Shown: piece after piece, positions 16,729 through 24,309 of the stretch
How the letters are laid out: every line of letters starts with the position of its first letter
Position numbering within the stretch: position 1 is the stretch's first letter
IMG/VR virus record: IMGVR_UViG_3300030329_005371
Coordinates: 38,631-102,630 of that record
Source of the DNA: a virus
Length of the DNA stretch: 64,000 nucleotides
Strand: one strand, 5' to 3'
The notes under the pieces: model-generated
What the model was told of the DNA's origin: nothing
Seen by the model: the letters and a program-made list of their open reading frames with translations, nothing else
Database searches by the model: none
Position numbers and translations under genes: made by a program

Positions 16729-17597
16729 ATAATTATGAAAATCTTTTAGATTATATTGGATATCACGACAAATGGCACGGCACCAGACAGTCTCAACGTA
16801 CTCCATATGTGTATAATCAGAATGAACACTTAACTAAAGAAATTTTAGATAGAATGAATATCGAAGAAGGTGTTTGTGTGGAATTTGGAGCATGGGACGG
16901 CCTTTATAATTCTAATACTAAGAACTTGATTGACAAAGGATGGCAAGCGATTCTAATCGAGCCAGATGAACAAAAATATACTGAATTAGTTAGAAATTTT
17001 AGTTATAATTCGAGAGTCCGCTGTGTAAAAAGTTTTGTAAATGATACAAATAGTCTTTTGGATGATATTCTCAGAAGAGAGAATGTAGAAGAAATCGATT
17101 TTTGTAGTATCGATATTGATGGTTTAGACCTGGACGTATTTGAGGCGGTCCAAGAATTTTTGCCAAAATTAGTGTGTATAGAGGGAGGGCAAGTAATTCA
17201 CCCTCGCGGCAACAGAATATCAACAGATATATCTAAAAATAATATTCAACAGAGCCTTAAAGTAATGGTACAGAGCTTTGAATATAAGGGATATAAGTTG
17301 CTATGTTCTTATCAGGACGCATTCTTTATTAAAAAAGAGTATTATCATTTATTTAATGTAGATGAAAATTTGATGAATCAGTATATTAATGGCTTGTTAG
17401 CTCTTCCGAGAATTCCATATATTAAGAAACTATTGGATGAAAATAATCTACACAATTCGGTCTTGGAATACGCGCTAAAAGATGTACCAGATTCTATTAC
17501 AGATTACGTTGCCAGAGCTACGAAAAAATACAAAATGAGATGGGTGGATGATTTTTATGCTAATATCCAAGGGCGCTTAGAGGAGTTACGAGAATAA
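16725..17597 (+). CDS. FkbM-like methyltransferase-fold protein
   Basis: A 290-residue paralogue of the protein at 12289. Shared strings include G-V-C-V-E-F-G-A-W-D-G, S-N-T-K-N-L, I-E-P-D-E-Q-K and C-S-I-D-I-D-G-L-D, in the same order. The C-terminal 60 residues, helical and charged, have no counterpart in the other copy. The SAM loop is intact and a sugar O-methyltransferase role is the simplest guess. The next gene is a sulfotransferase, so the pair mirrors the sulfotransferase plus FkbM-like pair at 11626-13107 in reversed order. Confidence 0.7.
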   Translation: MNNYENLLDYIGYHDKWHGTRQSQRTPYVYNQNEHLTKEILDRMNIEEGVCVEFGAWDGLYNSNTKNLIDKGWQAILIEPDEQKYTELVRNFSYNSRVRCVKSFVNDTNSLLDDILRRENVEEIDFCSIDIDGLDLDVFEAVQEFLPKLVCIEGGQVIHPRGNRISTDISKNNIQQSLKVMVQSFEYKGYKLLCSYQDAFFIKKEYYHLFNVDENLMNQYINGLLALPRIPYIKKLLDENNLHNSVLEYALKDVPDSITDYVARATKKYKMRWVDDFYANIQGRLEELRE

Positions 17598-18310
17598 TGT
17601 ATCGCGCTTTATATACTCATGTGCCAAAGACAGGAGGCACAAGCATCAAAGATGCGCTAGAATCTCATAAAGATAGTTTAGTAATCACAGAAAACAGTAG
17701 CGTAATCAAGGAACATCCTAATATGAATATGGAGCATATTCTGGTCCTAAACTTTAGAAAATCCAACTCAATGCGCAAAAAAGAAGCGATAGGAGAGAAG
17801 ACGTGGAACAATCTTTATAAATTTGCTTTTGTGAGAAATCCTTGGGATCGGTACGTATCTAATTGGCAGTGGCTAGCCCTGAGACTAGGCCAGCGCAATA
17901 GCTGGGTTATGAGAGGCTGGCGAGGTATTGATGGTCATGTTTCTTTTACAAGTTTTGTAAAACAAATGGAAGCATGTTATATCGATTCTCCAAAACTACA
18001 CCACTATCAACACGACAAGTGGCATATTCGCAATCAACTTCATCATCTTGTCGATTATGAAGGGAATATTATGATAGATTATGTCGGACGCTTTGAGAAT
18101 TTACAGGAAGAGTTTTCTACTATATGTAAGGAGATTGACTTAAAGATAGAGCTTCCTCATTTGAACTATTTTGGCCATCAAGAAGGTCTTCCTATGCAAA
18201 AAGAAAAGCCACATTATTCAACATATTATACGGATGAATTAGTAGAAATTGTTAGACAGCGCTCTCAGGCTGATATTGAAGCATTTGGTTACGAATTTGA
18301 GTGGAAATAA
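17597..18310 (+). CDS. Sulfotransferase family protein
   Basis: A 237-residue protein. Y-T-H-V-P-K-T-G-G-T-S (6-16) is the phosphosulfate-binding loop and F-A-F-V-R-N-P-W-D-R-Y-V-S-N-W (76-90) the 3'-phosphate site with Arg80 and Ser88; both match carbohydrate sulfotransferases more fully than the copy at 11626. Y-V-G-R-F-E-N-L follows, then a C-terminal Y-Y-T-D-E-L-V-E-I-V segment that both copies share. It should transfer sulfate from PAPS to a sugar hydroxyl. It overlaps the preceding gene by one base. No membrane anchor. Confidence 0.9.
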   Translation: MYRALYTHVPKTGGTSIKDALESHKDSLVITENSSVIKEHPNMNMEHILVLNFRKSNSMRKKEAIGEKTWNNLYKFAFVRNPWDRYVSNWQWLALRLGQRNSWVMRGWRGIDGHVSFTSFVKQMEACYIDSPKLHHYQHDKWHIRNQLHHLVDYEGNIMIDYVGRFENLQEEFSTICKEIDLKIELPHLNYFGHQEGLPMQKEKPHYSTYYTDELVEIVRQRSQADIEAFGYEFEWK

Positions 18311-19149
18311 TGAATAATTATGTATTAGTAAATATGACAAATGGTTTTGGAAACAATATTTTCCAATACACGGCCGCTCGACTTTTGGCGACTTTTCATA
18401 AGAAAGAAGTATATGCCAATCCTCCTTGGGAAGACTACTACGGAATCTCAGATCTGGAAAAATTAGGCATTAAGTTCAGTGAACAAAAAGCAAATAATGA
18501 GGTATTATATATAAGTGATCAGAACTATCTTCACGCCTTCGATGAAAAATATAGCGATAGAAATTTTATACTAACGGGATATTTTGAAGATTATAGATAT
18601 TATCTCAATCAACGAGAGATGATTAAAAACTGGTTTCCTAACGTACAGGAAAGAAGCAGAGATGATCTGGTTGTCCACATGCGCACAGGAGATAGACTAT
18701 TCATGAAGAATGAATTTTATAGTAAGCCCCGCGCAAAGAACTATTTAGAGGCGATTGAGCAATTTGATTTTAAAAACTTATATATTGTTACAGATATGCC
18801 TAAGTGGGACTATGTAACGGCAGATGAATTACAAGGTATGAAATTTCATCTTAATGTACCTGACAACGAGAGGGTGCCTATCCAAGAGTCCGTGAAGTTT
18901 TTTAATGAGTTTGTGGACGGCTTTAAGAAATACAGCCCAATTGTCGAAAGACGTAGTGTTGGAGAGGATTTTGATTTTATTAGAAGTTTTAAAAACATTT
19001 TATTTGAACACGGAACGCTTTCGTGGTGGGCTGCGTTTTTAAGTGACGCAGACAAAGTGGGCGTTTATGGTCCATGGCGCCCCTTTAAAGGAAATAAAAA
19101 TAAGAATTTAAGTCAAATACCTCTTGACAATTGGTTTAAATGGGAATAA
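18310..19149 (+). CDS. GT11-like (alpha-1,2-fucosyltransferase type) glycosyltransferase
   Basis: About 279 residues from the ATG at 18310, which overlaps the previous stop; a GTG three codons earlier is the alternative. N-G-F-G-N-N-I-F-Q-Y-T-A-A-R near the N-terminus matches the G-x-G-N-Q-x-F-Q-Y start of GT11 enzymes, L-V-V-H-M-R-T-G-D-R holds the H-x-R-x-G-D donor motif, and F-E-H-G-T-L-S-W-W-A-A-F-L matches the C-terminal S-W-W-A-A motif. The usual donor is GDP-L-fucose. GDP-L-galactose, the product of the epimerase at 20651, is a close analogue and may be the donor here (inference). Confidence 0.8.
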   Translation: MNNYVLVNMTNGFGNNIFQYTAARLLATFHKKEVYANPPWEDYYGISDLEKLGIKFSEQKANNEVLYISDQNYLHAFDEKYSDRNFILTGYFEDYRYYLNQREMIKNWFPNVQERSRDDLVVHMRTGDRLFMKNEFYSKPRAKNYLEAIEQFDFKNLYIVTDMPKWDYVTADELQGMKFHLNVPDNERVPIQESVKFFNEFVDGFKKYSPIVERRSVGEDFDFIRSFKNILFEHGTLSWWAAFLSDADKVGVYGPWRPFKGNKNKNLSQIPLDNWFKWE

Positions 19150-19150
19150 T

Positions 19151-19870
19151 ATGAATATTGAAGAACATCTTAAATTTTGGGAAGATGCCAAACCACACCA
19201 GATGAATGCGACAGCAGCAATTCGATGGTTCGGTACTCCGACCCCATGGCACTATCGTATATGTAATATGATAGCAAAAAGGCGCCTAACTAATATATTT
19301 GATGCTGGCTGCGGAGTAGGACTTATAAGAACACTATTAAAATCAGAATACTCAGACCATAAATTTAATTATAAAGGAATCGATATCACTCCTAAATTCG
19401 TTAATATTTGTCAAAAGCTTGAAATGGATGTGTCGATAGGAAATATTGAAAATATTGATGAGAGTGATAATACCTATGATTTGGCGATGGCGTTGGATGT
19501 ATTGAATCATCAAATGGATTTTAAAAAGTCCTTAAGCGAGCTTATAAGAATAAGTAATAAAATTGTTTATATATCGTTTTTTAGAGAGTTTAAAGATCCT
19601 TCCGAGATAGTTTATAAACACACGGACCCTGTTTTGATTTATCACCATTACAATAAGCAAGATATAATAGATTATTTAAATACTTTTGATAACATTGAGA
19701 TGTTTGAGTTTTTTAACGCTGGTCGTCAAACACACCATAGAGTGGCCCACAGCACCGTAACATTAAAAAATACTCCTAATCCCCACAAATGGGGATTCAT
19801 CTGGGAAAATCATCCGGAACAGCGGCCAACTTTATTACCACATGAAGATCTATTGATCATAAAGGCTTAA
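19151..19870 (+). CDS. SAM-dependent methyltransferase
   Basis: About 239 residues from ATG at 19151; a TTG nine codons upstream would run into the preceding gene. I-F-D-A-G-C-G-V-G-L-I is a textbook SAM-binding motif I, G-I-D-I-T-P motif II, and Y-D-L-A-M-A-L-D-V-L-N-H motif IV of class I methyltransferases. It resembles the Methyltransf_11 or _25 type. No strong ribosome site is visible. Within this island the probable acceptor is a sugar hydroxyl, but a small molecule or protein cannot be excluded. Confidence 0.82.
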   Translation: MNIEEHLKFWEDAKPHQMNATAAIRWFGTPTPWHYRICNMIAKRRLTNIFDAGCGVGLIRTLLKSEYSDHKFNYKGIDITPKFVNICQKLEMDVSIGNIENIDESDNTYDLAMALDVLNHQMDFKKSLSELIRISNKIVYISFFREFKDPSEIVYKHTDPVLIYHHYNKQDIIDYLNTFDNIEMFEFFNAGRQTHHRVAHSTVTLKNTPNPHKWGFIWENHPEQRPTLLPHEDLLIIKA

Positions 19871-19871
19871 G

Positions 19872-20654
19872 ATGAACATTGACGAAAAAAAGAACATAAT
19901 TATTAATTGGCTAAAGTCCTATTCGCAAGATAGCGATAGAATTTTTGTTGTTGGCGTATCGGGAGGTATTGATTCTGCTCTCACATCGACTTTGTGCGCC
20001 GAAACTGGCATTCGTACGATGGCTGTATCGATGCCTATATATCAGCAATCCTCGCAACTAGACAGGGCCCATGCTCATATCGCATGGCTTAAAGAAAACT
20101 ATGAGAATGTGGAAGATACAGAAATCGATTTAACATTTGCTTTTTATTCATTTAAGAATATGCTCCCTGGCGAGTTTAAAAGTGAATTAGGGCTGGCAAA
20201 TACTAGATCTCGCCTTAGAATGCTCACTTTATATCAGGTTGCGTCTTCTATCGGCGGCTTAGTGATAGGAACCGGCAACAAGGTAGAAGACTTTGGAGTT
20301 GGCTTCTATACAAAATATGGCGATGGTGGTGTAGACTTAAGTCCTATAGCAGATTTAATGAAGTCTGAAGTGAGAGAGATGGCATCGTTACTAGGAGTTT
20401 CACAACATATCATTACGGCGCCCCCCACTGATGGGCTGTGGGAAGATCATAGGACCGATGAAGAGCAAATCGGCGCTACGTACGAAGAATTAGAATGGGC
20501 TATGAATTATATCGATTCCTATATCAACACTGAAACGCCCCCAGCCCCCACAACGCGCCAACAAGAAGTATTAAAGATTTATAATGAATTTCATAGGACA
20601 AACTCTCATAAGATGAGACCTATACCAGTTTGTACATTTAAGGAGCAAAAATGA
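19872..20654 (+). CDS. nadE: NAD synthetase (NadE, ammonia-dependent type)
   Basis: A 260-residue protein of the right length for single-domain NadE. V-S-G-G-I-D-S-A (29-36) is the ATP pyrophosphatase loop; N-T-R-S-R-L-R-M, G-T-G-N-K-V-E-D, Y-G-D-G-G-V-D-L-S-P-I and P-T-D-G-L-W-E-D-H-R-T-D-E are the deamido-NAD and ATP sites in the family's order. It should turn deamido-NAD and ammonia into NAD with ATP. No glutaminase domain is fused. The C-terminal F-H-R-T-N-S-H-K-M-R-P-I-P-V-C recalls Bacteroidota versions. It overlaps the epimerase gene by four bases and may feed the island's dehydrogenases. Confidence 0.92.
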   Translation: MNIDEKKNIIINWLKSYSQDSDRIFVVGVSGGIDSALTSTLCAETGIRTMAVSMPIYQQSSQLDRAHAHIAWLKENYENVEDTEIDLTFAFYSFKNMLPGEFKSELGLANTRSRLRMLTLYQVASSIGGLVIGTGNKVEDFGVGFYTKYGDGGVDLSPIADLMKSEVREMASLLGVSQHIITAPPTDGLWEDHRTDEEQIGATYEELEWAMNYIDSYINTETPPAPTTRQQEVLKIYNEFHRTNSHKMRPIPVCTFKEQK

Positions 20655-21661
20655 AGAAAGCGTTGGTTTGTGGAGCGGGAGGGTTTATCGGCGGCCACCT
20701 CGTAAAGTTTTTAAAAGAGCGCGGATATTGGGTTCGCGGCGTTGATTTGAAATATAATGAATTTCATGCTGTTCATGAAGCAGCCGATGACTTTGTAGTC
20801 GGAGATCTGCGCGATCCTTTGGTAGTCGCATCGGTTGTTGACGATGAAATGGATGAAATCTATCAACTAGCCGCTGATATGGGAGGCGCCGGGTTTGTAT
20901 TTACAGGTGAGAATGATGCCGATATTATGCATAACTCTGCGTTAATTAACTTAAATATTGCGCACGAAGCCTCTAAAAAGAGTGTCGGAAGGGTGTTCTA
21001 CTCTTCGTCTGCGTGTATGTATCCAGAGCACAATCAGCTCGATCCAGACAACCCTAATTGCGTGGAAGATTCCGCATATCCAGCAAATCCCGATTCAGAA
21101 TATGGATGGGAAAAGCTTTTTTCTGAGCGCATGTTCTTATCTTTCATGAGAAATAAAGGCCTAGAAGTGCGCATCGCGCGCTATCATAACATCTTCGGAC
21201 CTTATGGAACGTGGACAGGCGGCAGAGAGAAGGCACCGGCTGCGTTCTGTCGAAAGGTGGCGGTTGCTCCCGAAGGCGGCTCTGTAGAAATTTGGGGCCC
21301 CGGCAATCAAACTCGCTCATTCCTTTATGTAGATGAATGTGTTGAAGCAACATACCGCCTAATGCAATCGGACTTCACTGGCCCAGTTAATATTGGCTCA
21401 GAAGAGATGATCTCGATGAACGATTTTGCTCAAATGGTTATTGGTATATCTGGTAAGGATTTATCCATTTATAATATTGATGGCGAAGAATTCGAAGCTA
21501 AATATGGCCATCGTTGCCCTGTAGGGGTAAATGGCCGAAATTCAGATAACAACCTTTATCGAGAAAAGATTGGCTGGGCAGTTTCTGAGCCTTTGGTAGA
21601 TGGAATGCGAAAGACTTATGCTTGGATTGAAGAAAGAGCTTCGGAGGCTGTCAATGCATGA
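20651..21661 (+). CDS. GDP-mannose 3,5-epimerase-like SDR enzyme
   Basis: A 336-residue extended SDR. The match to plant GDP-mannose 3,5-epimerase (as recalled) is striking: A-A-D-M-G-G-A-G-F (74-82), S-S-S-A-C-M-Y-P-E (118-126) with Cys122 as acid/base, Y-G-W-E-K (151-155) with the SDR Tyr and Lys, H-N-I-F-G-P-Y-G-T-W (179-188), G-R-E-K-A-P-A-A-F-C-R-K (191-202) with Lys194 as second acid/base, T-R-S-F (221-224) and G-R-N-S-D-N-N near the end. It should convert GDP-D-mannose to GDP-L-galactose (and GDP-L-gulose). A useful donor for the GT11-like gene upstream. Start overlaps nadE by four bases. Confidence 0.88.
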   Translation: MKKALVCGAGGFIGGHLVKFLKERGYWVRGVDLKYNEFHAVHEAADDFVVGDLRDPLVVASVVDDEMDEIYQLAADMGGAGFVFTGENDADIMHNSALINLNIAHEASKKSVGRVFYSSSACMYPEHNQLDPDNPNCVEDSAYPANPDSEYGWEKLFSERMFLSFMRNKGLEVRIARYHNIFGPYGTWTGGREKAPAAFCRKVAVAPEGGSVEIWGPGNQTRSFLYVDECVEATYRLMQSDFTGPVNIGSEEMISMNDFAQMVIGISGKDLSIYNIDGEEFEAKYGHRCPVGVNGRNSDNNLYREKIGWAVSEPLVDGMRKTYAWIEERASEAVNA

Positions 21662-22355
21662 ATTAACGGAGTTAGCCAATAAATATGGATCCGATAAGGG
21701 CTCAGTACACGTTTTTACTGAAAAAATTTATGGACCTCTTTTTCAAAGTAAAAAAGAAAAACCTATTAATATTTTAGAAATTGGCGCCGGTAAAGTTGGC
21801 GGCTCTCATAAGATGTGGAAAGAATATTTCATAAATGGGGAAGTCTACTGTATGGATCCTTTCTTTTTGCCAGATCAGGTAGTAACAATTAAAGAGCTTG
21901 AAGATTTGGGTATTAATATTATTAGAGGAAATCAGCTAAATAGAGAGGATTTATTAGCCGCCGGCCAAGCAGCAAAAGGTGGCTACGATATTATCATTGA
22001 CGATGGGGCTCATATGCCTGATGCTATCCAGCTTTCGGTAGGTCTTTTATTTCCCTATCTCAAGAGTGGCGGCTATTTTATCATAGAAGATCTCGCGACA
22101 GCGCGCCGCCGCGGCGGGAATATAGATGATGTTAATGAAAATCTTCTCAAATTAGATACTAAAAATTTAATGAAAGAACGACATGTTCCAGATTATACTT
22201 TAGAACAATCTCTCGCACACTATCAATCTGAAGAATGGTTGTCCAATGTTCTACAACACGAAGAAAAACAATATTTAGTAGATAATATCCGCGATTGGAA
22301 AGTTTTCGATGATGGTGGACGTCTACAGAATATTTGTGTTATAGTAAAGAAATAG
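21654..22355 (+). CDS. Class I SAM methyltransferase (sugar O-methyltransferase-like)
   Basis: About 233 residues from ATG at 21654, supported by GGAGG at 21643-21647; an in-frame start at 21600 would add 18 residues inside the epimerase gene. K-Y-G-S-D-K-G-S near the N-terminus, I-L-E-I-G-A-G-K-V-G-G-S as motif I, Y-C-M-D-P-F as motif II and I-I-I-D-D-G-A-H-M-P-D resemble the macrolide and rhamnosyl-tetracenomycin O-methyltransferases, where Asp residues bind Mg and the acceptor is a sugar hydroxyl. That makes a sugar target likely here. The stop precedes the next gene by 8 bases. Confidence 0.82.
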   Translation: MHELTELANKYGSDKGSVHVFTEKIYGPLFQSKKEKPINILEIGAGKVGGSHKMWKEYFINGEVYCMDPFFLPDQVVTIKELEDLGINIIRGNQLNREDLLAAGQAAKGGYDIIIDDGAHMPDAIQLSVGLLFPYLKSGGYFIIEDLATARRRGGNIDDVNENLLKLDTKNLMKERHVPDYTLEQSLAHYQSEEWLSNVLQHEEKQYLVDNIRDWKVFDDGGRLQNICVIVKK

Positions 22356-22363
22356 GGAATAAA

Positions 22364-23233
22364 ATGGCAAGATGCTTAGTTACAGGACACAAAGGTTACA
22401 TTGGTAGCCGCCTGTATCAAAAATTACAAGAAGATGGTCACGAAGTTATGGGAATTGATTTGAATACGGATATTCCTCATGATGTGGTTAAAGTTCTCGA
22501 CGAAGGTGCTGATGGCAAGTTTCATCCGCATTATTATAATTTTCAGCCTGAATATATTTTTCACTTAGCATGTTGGCCTAGAGTTGGCTATAGCATTGAA
22601 AAGCCCGTGGATACGATGAAAAATAATGTATTGGCCGGTAGCGTTCTTTTAAATTTTGCGCGCAAGGTAGGGTCTGTTAAGCGCGTTATATACTCTAGTT
22701 CTTCGTCGGTTGTTGGTAATGGCGCCGGTCCAACAAATCCATATGCCTTACAAAAGCTTACAACTGAAATGGAAATGGGCATTTATTCTAGAATTTACGG
22801 CTTAGACACTGTATCTTTGCGCTATTTTAATGTTTATTCAGAAGATCAAAAGGCAACGGGCCCCTATGCTACTGTGGTTGCTCATTGGATGCATTCTATT
22901 AGGAACAATATCAGCCCTTTTATAACCGGAGATGGTAGCCAAAGAAGAGATATGGTTTATTTAGATGATGCTGTATCGGCTAATATATTTGCTATGGAAT
23001 ATAAGGATAGTTTTAAAGGCGCCATTTTCGATGTTGGAACAGGTAACAATATTTCTTTGATGGAATTAAAAGAAATAGTAGAAGCACACCATAAAGACTT
23101 AAATTTCGTATATAAACCAGATCGTCTGGGCGAAGTAAAAGTTACTCGGGCGTTCACAGAGCCACTGCGAATGCTTGGTTGGGATGCTTCAATATGTATT
23201 GAAGATGGCATGAAAAGGTGTTTTTCGTTTTAA
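22364..23233 (+). CDS. NAD-dependent sugar epimerase/dehydratase (extended SDR)
   Basis: About 289 residues from the ATG at 22364. G-H-K-G-Y-I-G-S is the Rossmann glycine motif, H-L-A-C-W-P-R-V-G-Y the nucleotide-sugar strand, I-Y-S-S-S-S-S-V-V-G the Ser/Thr-rich catalytic strand, P-Y-A-L-Q-K the Y-x3-K pair, L-R-Y-F-N-V-Y the next family motif, and R-R-D-M-V-Y-L-D-D the C-terminal substrate motif. It is closest in layout to UDP-glucose 4-epimerase-like enzymes but a dehydratase or other epimerase cannot be ruled out. The loop after S-S-S-S-S-V-V-G is short. An upstream in-frame start at 22334 lies within the previous gene. Confidence 0.85.
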   Translation: MARCLVTGHKGYIGSRLYQKLQEDGHEVMGIDLNTDIPHDVVKVLDEGADGKFHPHYYNFQPEYIFHLACWPRVGYSIEKPVDTMKNNVLAGSVLLNFARKVGSVKRVIYSSSSSVVGNGAGPTNPYALQKLTTEMEMGIYSRIYGLDTVSLRYFNVYSEDQKATGPYATVVAHWMHSIRNNISPFITGDGSQRRDMVYLDDAVSANIFAMEYKDSFKGAIFDVGTGNNISLMELKEIVEAHHKDLNFVYKPDRLGEVKVTRAFTEPLRMLGWDASICIEDGMKRCFSF

Positions 23234-23242
23234 GGAGGAAAA

Positions 23243-24091
23243 TTGGACACTATTGGAATTATTGGGCAGGGATTTGTAGGAACTGCTGTTAGAGAAGGTT
23301 TTAGAAACCATTTTAATATTGAGACTTATGATAAGTTTAAGAGGGATGTATCTACATGTGATACATTAACTGAACTATGCGGCAAAGCAAATGTGATTTT
23401 TGTATGTTTGCCTACACCTATGCGCAAAGATGGATCGTGCGATCTTTCAATTGTCCAACAGACTGTAATGAATATTGATGCTGAAGGCCAAGGCAATGTG
23501 GCTGTTATTAAGTCGACAGTGCCCCCTGGGACGACCGGCGCTCTCAACGATAAGTGTAAAAATATTCAGGTTGTATTTAATCCTGAATTTTTGACGGAGG
23601 CCAACTATATTGATGACTTCAAAAATCAAAATCGTATTATTATCGGGGGCCCTCGACCGGCCTCAACTATTGTCAAGAATCTTTTTAAGAAAGCTTTTTA
23701 CACTACACCTATAATTAAGACCGGTTCAAGCACCGCAGAGATGGTTAAGTATTTTATTAATTGTTTTCTTGCCACTAAAGTAAGTTTTGCTAACGAGCTT
23801 AAACAAATTTGCGAGCATACTGATATTGATTATGATAAGGTTGTAGAATATGCGCTTTACGACGAACGCATTGGAAAGTCTCATTTTTCTACACCGGGTC
23901 CAGACGGCCGCCGAGGATTTGGCGGCTCATGCTTTCCCAAAGATATCAATGCTATGATCACATTTGCTAGCAGTTTAAATGTCGATCCATTGGTTTTGAG
24001 CGCAGCCTGGAATAAAAATTTAGAAGTACGACCTGAAAGAGACTGGGAACAGCTCAAAGGACGTGCCGTATCACAAGAGGAAGAACAATGA
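23243..24091 (+). CDS. UDP-glucose/GDP-mannose dehydrogenase-like, lacking the C-terminal domain
   Basis: A 282-residue protein with TTG start and a strong AGGAGG at 23233-23238. The Rossmann loop is G-I-I-G-Q-G-F-V-G (5-13); V-C-L-P-T-P, S-T-V-P-P-G-T-T, F-N-P-E-F-L-T-E, Y-F-I-N-C-F-L-A-T-K and G-F-G-G-S-C-F-P-K-D (with the catalytic Cys) follow in family order. The protein then stops about 45 residues after the Cys, so the usual C-terminal UDP-sugar domain is missing. It may use a partner, bind the sugar differently or be a reduced enzyme. It is only distantly like the copy at 14893. Last gene of the glycan island. Confidence 0.82.
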   Translation: MDTIGIIGQGFVGTAVREGFRNHFNIETYDKFKRDVSTCDTLTELCGKANVIFVCLPTPMRKDGSCDLSIVQQTVMNIDAEGQGNVAVIKSTVPPGTTGALNDKCKNIQVVFNPEFLTEANYIDDFKNQNRIIIGGPRPASTIVKNLFKKAFYTTPIIKTGSSTAEMVKYFINCFLATKVSFANELKQICEHTDIDYDKVVEYALYDERIGKSHFSTPGPDGRRGFGGSCFPKDINAMITFASSLNVDPLVLSAAWNKNLEVRPERDWEQLKGRAVSQEEEQ

Positions 24092-24309
24092 AACAATATA
24101 AAACACACAAATTGTCTACACAGGCACTAGGAGCCGTTATGATGGCTTTACAAGAATCGCTATTAAATGAATTAGACATCGTACCGATTCTTAAAAACTT
24201 TGATCTCGTTGAAACGGATGATGGGCTTGTCGTCAAAAATCCGCCCACTGTAAGATTTAGTGACAACAGTACGATTAGCGAACAAGATTTAAAGAATATG
24301 GCAGAATAG
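24088..24309 (+). CDS. Hypothetical small protein
   Basis: A 73-residue protein with no family I recognise. It starts on ATG four bases inside the preceding gene and its stop overlaps the next start, so it is part of the same transcript. The N-terminal half could form a helix; the rest reads like two short strands (G-L-V-V-K, T-V-R-F). Similar short proteins fill phage operons between functional blocks. Real because of position and continuous reading frame; function unknown. Confidence 0.6.
   Translation: MKQYKTHKLSTQALGAVMMALQESLLNELDIVPILKNFDLVETDDGLVVKNPPTVRFSDNSTISEQDLKNMAE

Noticed and set aside
21600-21653. Upstream start for the methyltransferase at 21654
   Set aside because: The added residues lie inside the epimerase gene; ATG at 21654 has GGAGG at 21643-21647.
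2483-24091. Reading the glycan island as a bacterial capsule locus joined by misassembly
   Set aside because: Gene overlap style, base composition and GGCGCC palindromes continue unchanged into the phage genes on both sides, and there is no wzx/wzy export machinery. Read mapping over both borders would settle it.
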